The position numbers and the translations under genes are program-made. From assembly GCF_034421375.1 (NCBI RefSeq), contig NZ_CP139779.1, positions 1,984,001-2,048,000 of the forward strand: a DNA stretch of 64,000 nucleotides, written 5' to 3'. This document shows, piece after piece, positions 60,433-64,000 of this stretch. The first letter of the stretch is position 1. Every line of letters starts with the position of its first letter. The notes beneath the pieces were generated by a model. That model made no database searches, was not told the origin of the DNA, and saw nothing but the letters and a program-made list of their open reading frames with translations. Source of the stretch: Microbacterium invictum. GTDB taxonomy: Bacteria; Actinomycetota; Actinomycetes; Actinomycetales; Microbacteriaceae.

Positions 60433-61605
60433 ATGACGATCAAGGAACAGATCAAGGCGGAACTCGATAAGGCACAGGCGATCGCGGCAGCCGCGGACGC
60501 TGCAAAGCGAGACCTCAACCCCGATGAGATCCAGAGGGTCGAGGGGCACCTGAGAACCGTCAAAGTCCTCCAGGGCCAGCTAGCCGAATCCGAATCGCCT
60601 AACGCTCGTGCCCTCGCTGATTTCCTGGCGGGAGGCCGACCCCCAGCAAACGAAGGCTCGGCCTCGAAGTCGCCCGTCGGGTCGAAGGCTGCGATGGCGG
60701 CCGCATGGGCAAAGGATGCCGCCGAAGCCGTGCAGAAGGCGATGGGCAGAGGCGCGGACGGTTCGAAGGCTCTCGTGAGCGGGACGGTTGACGTTCCGTC
60801 GATCGTCGGCCACGTCGCGGAGATTGTCGGCCGCCCGGTGTCGGTGCTTGATCTGATCAAGAAGCCGTCCAGTCCGGCGCGAGGCGATGGCAACGCCTTC
60901 AGCTACCTCCGGCAGACCGCGAGAACGAACAACGCCACGGCCGTTCCCGACGGCGGAGCAAAGCCGACGTCGGTCTACTCGTTCACGGATGTCGAGAGCA
61001 AGTTCTCTGTGTACGCGGCACTTAGCGAATCTCTGCCGCTGCGGTACCTGTCCGACTTCAACGGCCTCGTGGACATCCTCAAGAGTCAGCTCGCTGCAGG
61101 TGTGCTCGAAGCGATCGAGGCAGACATCCTGGCTGGCCCAGGAACCGGCGACCGATTCACCGGTGTGCTCAACACGTCCGGCATCCAGACGCAGGCTGCC
61201 GTGACCGGCGACATCCTGACCACGCTCAGCAACGCCCGCTACAAGGCGCTGACCGCGTTCCAGACACCCACGGCGTGGGTGCTCAACCCGGCAGACGCGC
61301 AGAAACTGGAGCTGCTGCGAGAGTCGGGCACGACCGGTGCGTTCATGTTCCGAAACGGGCTCGCTGACGCCGAGAAGTTCCTCGGCGACTACCCCATCGT
61401 GCAGACCGTGCTCATGCCCGCAGGGACCGCGCTGCTCGGCGACTGGGATCAGGTCGAGCTGCTGGTGCGTGAAGGCAACCATATCGACGTCGACACCGCC
61501 GGGACACTGTTCACCACGAACAGCTTCGTCGCCCGCGCTGAAGGTCGGTTCGGGCTGAAGGTGGGGCGCCCGCTTGCGTTCGTGAGGGTGACGCTTCCGG
61601 CCTGA
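60433..61605 (+). CDS. HK97-fold phage major capsid protein
   Basis: This 390-aa protein belongs to the HK97 capsid family. Residues ~1-65 are a charged helical delta-like domain (MTIKEQIKAELDKAQAIAAAADAAKRDL). Later blocks are typical: GGAKPTSVYSFTDVESK, LLRYLSDFNGLVDILK-like LPLRYLSDFNGLVDILK, AIEADILAGPGTGDRFTGVL near 230, ALTAFQTPTAWVLNPADAQKLELL near 275, and the C-terminal FTTNSFVARAEGRFGLKVGRPLAFVRVTL. A delta domain normally requires a maturation protease, but none is visible. The ATG follows GAGAGGAACC. Confidence 0.93.
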   Translation: MTIKEQIKAELDKAQAIAAAADAAKRDLNPDEIQRVEGHLRTVKVLQGQLAESESPNARALADFLAGGRPPANEGSASKSPVGSKAAMAAAWAKDAAEAVQKAMGRGADGSKALVSGTVDVPSIVGHVAEIVGRPVSVLDLIKKPSSPARGDGNAFSYLRQTARTNNATAVPDGGAKPTSVYSFTDVESKFSVYAALSESLPLRYLSDFNGLVDILKSQLAAGVLEAIEADILAGPGTGDRFTGVLNTSGIQTQAAVTGDILTTLSNARYKALTAFQTPTAWVLNPADAQKLELLRESGTTGAFMFRNGLADAEKFLGDYPIVQTVLMPAGTALLGDWDQVELLVREGNHIDVDTAGTLFTTNSFVARAEGRFGLKVGRPLAFVRVTLPA

Positions 61606-61735
61606 TGATCGTTCGTGCCTCCTACCTGAGTCGCATCTGTTCCGGAGACACGGCGAAACGGGGTCATCTGACCTCGGGGCGGGGAGTCGGCTCGGGACAG
61701 CCGCCTCTCCGCCAACTCTTCAGGCTCTCCCAATC

Positions 61736-61741
61736 TAGGTT
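61736..61741 (+). promoter_or_regulatory. -10 box of leaderless promoter for the orphan gene
   Basis: TAGGTT ends six bases before the ATG at 61748. No Shine-Dalgarno is present, so the gene can be expressed independently of the capsid operon. Confidence 0.5.
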
Positions 61742-61747
61742 TGGCTC

Positions 61748-62278
61748 ATGTGGCGCGAGGCGGCGAAAGTGGCTCTGACTGGCGAGAATGCAGAGACAGC
61801 CATCTGGGCTGTCGAGTCGAAGCTGCTCCTGGAGAGGATCGGCGTACCGCCACGAGAAATCTCGGCAGGCATCCGGGAAGCGTGCTGGTGGATCGCCAGC
61901 CTCGATGACCTGATCACGTACGGCATCCCAGAGCCGGGCAGGACGTCGTACAAACAAGCGCGCAATGCCGACGAACGCGGACGAGTTGTTGCCGGAATCA
62001 AGTGGGTGCGACACCGGCACTCCCACCAGCTCGCAGCGGGCACGACAAGGGAGGGCGACCTGCGCCCATTCATAGGAGAGACGGGCGGTCCACCGTTCTT
62101 CATCTCCCGATCCTGGCGCTGGCACACGGTCGAGCAGATGAACCTCACCGACGACGAACTCAAGCTCAGCGCGCGGCTGCAACCAGCGTACGAACGCTAC
62201 GTAGCTCGACACCCCGTTCAAACAACCATCAGGGACGCGCTCGCATGGTTCTACTACCTGCGCGACTCCGACTCATGA
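61748..62278 (+). CDS. Orphan protein between capsid and terminase genes, unknown
   Basis: This 176-aa soluble protein is rich in Trp/Arg (WREAAKVALTGENAETAIWAVESKLLLERIGVPPREIS; GIKWVRHRHSHQL; SRSWRWHTVEQM; DALAWFYYLRD). There is no signal peptide or membrane segment, and no family is recognised. A leaderless promoter directly before it marks it as an independently expressed cargo (moron-like) gene; a helper-interference or defence role is possible but unproven. An overlapping minus-strand frame is less protein-like. Confidence 0.75.
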   Translation: MWREAAKVALTGENAETAIWAVESKLLLERIGVPPREISAGIREACWWIASLDDLITYGIPEPGRTSYKQARNADERGRVVAGIKWVRHRHSHQLAAGTTREGDLRPFIGETGGPPFFISRSWRWHTVEQMNLTDDELKLSARLQPAYERYVARHPVQTTIRDALAWFYYLRDSDS

Positions 62279-62407
62279 CCCGCGAGGGTATAGGGGTCCA
62301 AATCACTGCACCTGAACGACAAGCCCCAATCCGCCGGGTGTGGTTTTCCCCCTCGGAAAGTATGAATGCCGCGGCGTCACGTCACGACAACTCTCGTGAG
62401 GTAGCGA

Positions 62408-62833
62408 ATGGCTAAGTCACCTGCCCAGCGGTCTGCGGAGTACCGGGCGCGACGTCGTGCAGAGCGTGACGCGGTGTCGGCCGCATCGCGGGCGGATGCC
62501 GCCGCGAATGCGAGCACTCAGATGCGCGACGCTTTGGAAGTGTCGCTCGCGTCGATGACCTGGCTGGCGGCTTCCGATGGTGCCGCGGTCGCTCTGGCGC
62601 GTCAGGTGGCGGAGATGATCGATCATGCGGGGTACCGCGGCGACGATCGCGCGTTCCTGGCTGCGTCAGGACTTATGAGCCGACTCCTGGATGGGTTGGC
62701 AGCGTCACCGGTGAGACGGACGCAGTATGAGCTACGTTCCCGGCGTCTGGCGCCGGTGGATTCGTCTCCGCCGTTGCCTGCCAATCCCCCGGCGAACGTG
62801 TCACGGTTTCAGCGCCCGCCGAAGACTCTGTGA
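62408..62833 (+). CDS. terS: Probable phage terminase small subunit
   Basis: This 141-aa protein has a basic N-terminus (AKSPAQRSAEYRARRRAERDA), a helical core (LEVSLASMTWLAASDGAAVALARQVAEMIDHAG) and the C-terminal FLAASGLMSRLLDGLAAS ... QYELRSRRLAP ... NVSRFQRP. This pattern resembles actinophage small terminase subunits, which recognise the packaging site. GAGG precedes the ATG. No large terminase follows. The family assignment is from remembered sequence style, so confidence is moderate. Confidence 0.6.
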   Translation: MAKSPAQRSAEYRARRRAERDAVSAASRADAAANASTQMRDALEVSLASMTWLAASDGAAVALARQVAEMIDHAGYRGDDRAFLAASGLMSRLLDGLAASPVRRTQYELRSRRLAPVDSSPPLPANPPANVSRFQRPPKTL

Positions 62834-63182
62834 CGGCGTAGCGCCTAACCGTCAGCGAATTGTCGCGGAATCCACTACCCGCGCCGCATGTACCCTGCCG
62901 GTACAAGCGTATGGACCGCATCCGATCCAATGGGCGCGCGGAGAAAAGCCCTGGGTGTGGGCATGGACTTCATGGCAGGACGCGCCAGCGTCGCGTGTCG
63001 CCTGGCGTGGCCTCGGGCTGGAACGATCGAGTAGTGATCTTCGAGTAGGAGGCGATAGATGGAAGACACAAGTGTCGTCCTGTGGCGGAACGCAGTCACT
63101 CGGAGGGAACAGTGATCTGAGCCGTTCGCGGTGACCCTATCGATCTGTCGGTGTGTCGGAGTACGCTAGTCACGCCGGTGAA
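62834..63182. other. Gene-poor interval between terS-like gene and DUF3800 terminator
   Basis: About 350 bases without a convincing gene; frames on both strands (a ~50-codon frame from 62887 on +, 74 codons on -) lack good ribosome sites and familiar motifs. A palindromic TGTACCCTGCCGGTACA occurs at 62888-62904. No tRNA-like attR was found here. Confidence 0.5.
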
Positions 63183-63203
63183 AAGAGGTCCAGGGGACCT
63201 CTT
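63183..63203 (-). terminator. Intrinsic terminator downstream of the DUF3800 gene
   Basis: AAGAGGTCC, three-base loop, GGACCTCTT: a perfect 9-bp stem. On the minus strand the stem ends in CTTTT, giving the expected T-run. It lies 30 bases beyond the DUF3800 stop. A second small stem CCCC-TAGC-GGGG lies at 63204-63215. Confidence 0.8.
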
Positions 63204-63232
63204 CCCCTAGCGGGGATAGCCGGCGCTTCTCG

Positions 63233-63883
63233 TTACCGGCCCCACGGCGTGAACGTCGACTGAAGGCTTGGCCGCACGGACTCTTCGAACCACGCGCCCC
63301 CCTTGCCGACGAGGTAGCGGTGCGTGCCCCAAAGGCCATAGTCGGCGACTTGTAAACCCCAGGAAGTCGACGCGTCCCATACACACAGAGTCACTCTTCG
63401 GTTTAGCTGATCACAGACGTCTCGGATAGCTTCGCGTGCCCTGCTCGCCCGTTCATTTGTCCCGAAGCTCCCGGCAATGATGATCACTCTGTCATTTGGA
63501 TTGGAGGTCTGACGTATGACCTCCTTGATGTGCAGGAACCAGGCGAGCTTGTAGAGGTACATCTGCCCCCTGTCGCGGACGCTCGCGTAGGCGTTCGACT
63601 TGAGAAGGAAGGTCGTATCGAAGCGCGGCGACAGTTCACGAATCACGGCAAATACCTCGTTGCGTGTAGCAACGCTGTCGTCCTTGGCATGGAACCCGCG
63701 CGGCACTTGTAGTCCGTGCGCAGCCAGCCGCGTCCGGAGCTCATGGCCACGCCAGATGGCGTCGCCGTGTTCGTCGCGGAACATGGCTGTACCGAAGCCG
63801 AAGAAGCCGGATTCGTTCCCGGTGGGATGCTGCGCGTAATCGAGATTTCCAGTCTCATCCGCGTATAGATAGATCACGGCCAC
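63233..63883 (-). CDS. DUF3800 protein (RNase H-like fold)
   Basis: This 216-aa protein has the DUF3800 pattern of acidic residues: YLYADETGN at residue 5, HAKDD near 65, VIIIAGSFG near 133 and the C-terminal SWGLQVADYGLWGTHRY near 178. The family is widespread in phages and defence islands, and a nuclease activity is suspected but not established. The start is GTG, six bases after TAGGAT (63890-63895), so it is leaderless, with its own terminator: an autonomous unit convergent with the element's other genes. Confidence 0.85.
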   Translation of the reverse strand: MAVIYLYADETGNLDYAQHPTGNESGFFGFGTAMFRDEHGDAIWRGHELRTRLAAHGLQVPRGFHAKDDSVATRNEVFAVIRELSPRFDTTFLLKSNAYASVRDRGQMYLYKLAWFLHIKEVIRQTSNPNDRVIIIAGSFGTNERASRAREAIRDVCDQLNRRVTLCVWDASTSWGLQVADYGLWGTHRYLVGKGGAWFEESVRPSLQSTFTPWGR

Positions 63884-63889
63884 CGTCGC

Positions 63890-63895
63890 ATCCTA
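63890..63895 (-). promoter_or_regulatory. -10 box of leaderless DUF3800 promoter
   Basis: TAGGAT (minus strand) ends six bases before the GTG; no ribosome site is seen. The remaining bases to 64000 hold no supported feature. Confidence 0.5.
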
Positions 63896-64000
63896 GCCAA
63901 GCGCTTGCGACGGGCGTTGCGCCACTGCCGTCCTACCGGGACCGGGTGCAGCCAAGCGATGGGGCTTTACCTTCAGGGAAACTCCCGTCGCAGCGTGGCC

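Noticed and set aside
61664..62221. 185-codon minus-strand frame opposite the orphan element gene
   Set aside because: The plus-strand frame has a better promoter and more protein-like composition; the minus frame lacks a ribosome site. Homology search would settle it.
62279..62407. cos/pac-like packaging site before the terS-like gene (GGTTTTCCCCCTCGG region)
   Set aside because: The motif is only vaguely reminiscent of packaging-site sequence and cannot be supported without comparison to related elements.
62875..63099. 74-codon minus-strand frame in the gap after the terS-like gene
   Set aside because: It has no ribosome site or recognisable sequence and a competing short + frame is equally weak.
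62834..64000. attR copy of the tRNA-Val 3' end
   Set aside because: No stretch matching the tRNA 3' half was found, so the right boundary is left open.

Overview
The window is a very GC-rich actinobacterial chromosome segment. Gene order (pyrR-pyrB-pyrC-small membrane gene-carA-carB-pyrF; alaS-ruvX-mltG-aroE-aroC-aroK-aroB; aroQ-efp-nusB; ruvC-ruvA-ruvB-yajC-secD-secF-rel; pdxS-pdxT; HIT gene-thrS) and protein style point to Microbacteriaceae, most likely Microbacterium; this is an inference from synteny and sequence character, not a database match. Nearly all housekeeping genes up to 42.9 kb lie on the minus strand in tight, overlapping operons.

Layout. 1-8.0 kb: the complete UMP-synthesis operon except the end of pyrF, headed by a PyrR-type RNA stem-loop. 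8.0-12.7 kb: accessory genes (a DUF559-type endonuclease-like gene bracketed by three copies of a palindromic repeat, a metallo-beta-lactamase/Rieske fusion, guanine deaminase). 12.7-24.9 kb: nusB, efp, aroQ, then a quinate/shikimate catabolic cassette (qsuB-like dehydratase, TetR regulator, qsuD-like dehydrogenase, MHS transporter, acetyltransferase) that separates aroQ from aroB-aroK-aroC-aroE and mltG. 24.9-34 kb: ruvX, alaS, rpsD, a TPR-Nudix fusion, rarA, a DUF349 protein and an AbiEi-like gene. 34-42.8 kb: rel, secF, secD, yajC, ruvB, ruvA (with a LexA-like box), ruvC, yebC. 43-48.2 kb: a frameshifted PLP decarboxylase and the vitamin B6 block (pdxT, pdxS, divergent pdxR, pdxY). 48.2-55.5 kb: a lipoprotein, HIT protein, thrS, a permease, small membrane protein, AlkD-like protein, bicupin and a small hypothetical. 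55.6-56.2 kb: four tRNA genes (Val-GAC, Cys-GCA, Gly-GCC, Val-CAC).

From the 3' end of tRNA-Val(CAC) onward (56.2 kb to at least 63.9 kb) the base composition is less GC-rich and the genes are mobile-element genes: tyrosine integrase, a possible HTH regulator overlapping it, a divergent control region, an AlpA-like excisionase, a winged-helix replication protein whose own coding sequence carries 15-bp iterons, small unknown genes, an HK97-type major capsid protein, a self-promoted orphan gene, a probable terminase small subunit and a DUF3800 protein. No large terminase, portal, protease or tail gene is visible. This resembles a phage satellite of the phiRv1/phiRv2 or PICI kind rather than a complete prophage, although the right end is not in the window.

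Many transcription starts appear leaderless: a TANNNT -10 box 6-7 nt before the start codon is seen for about a dozen genes. No rRNA genes, CRISPR arrays or intact insertion sequences were found.
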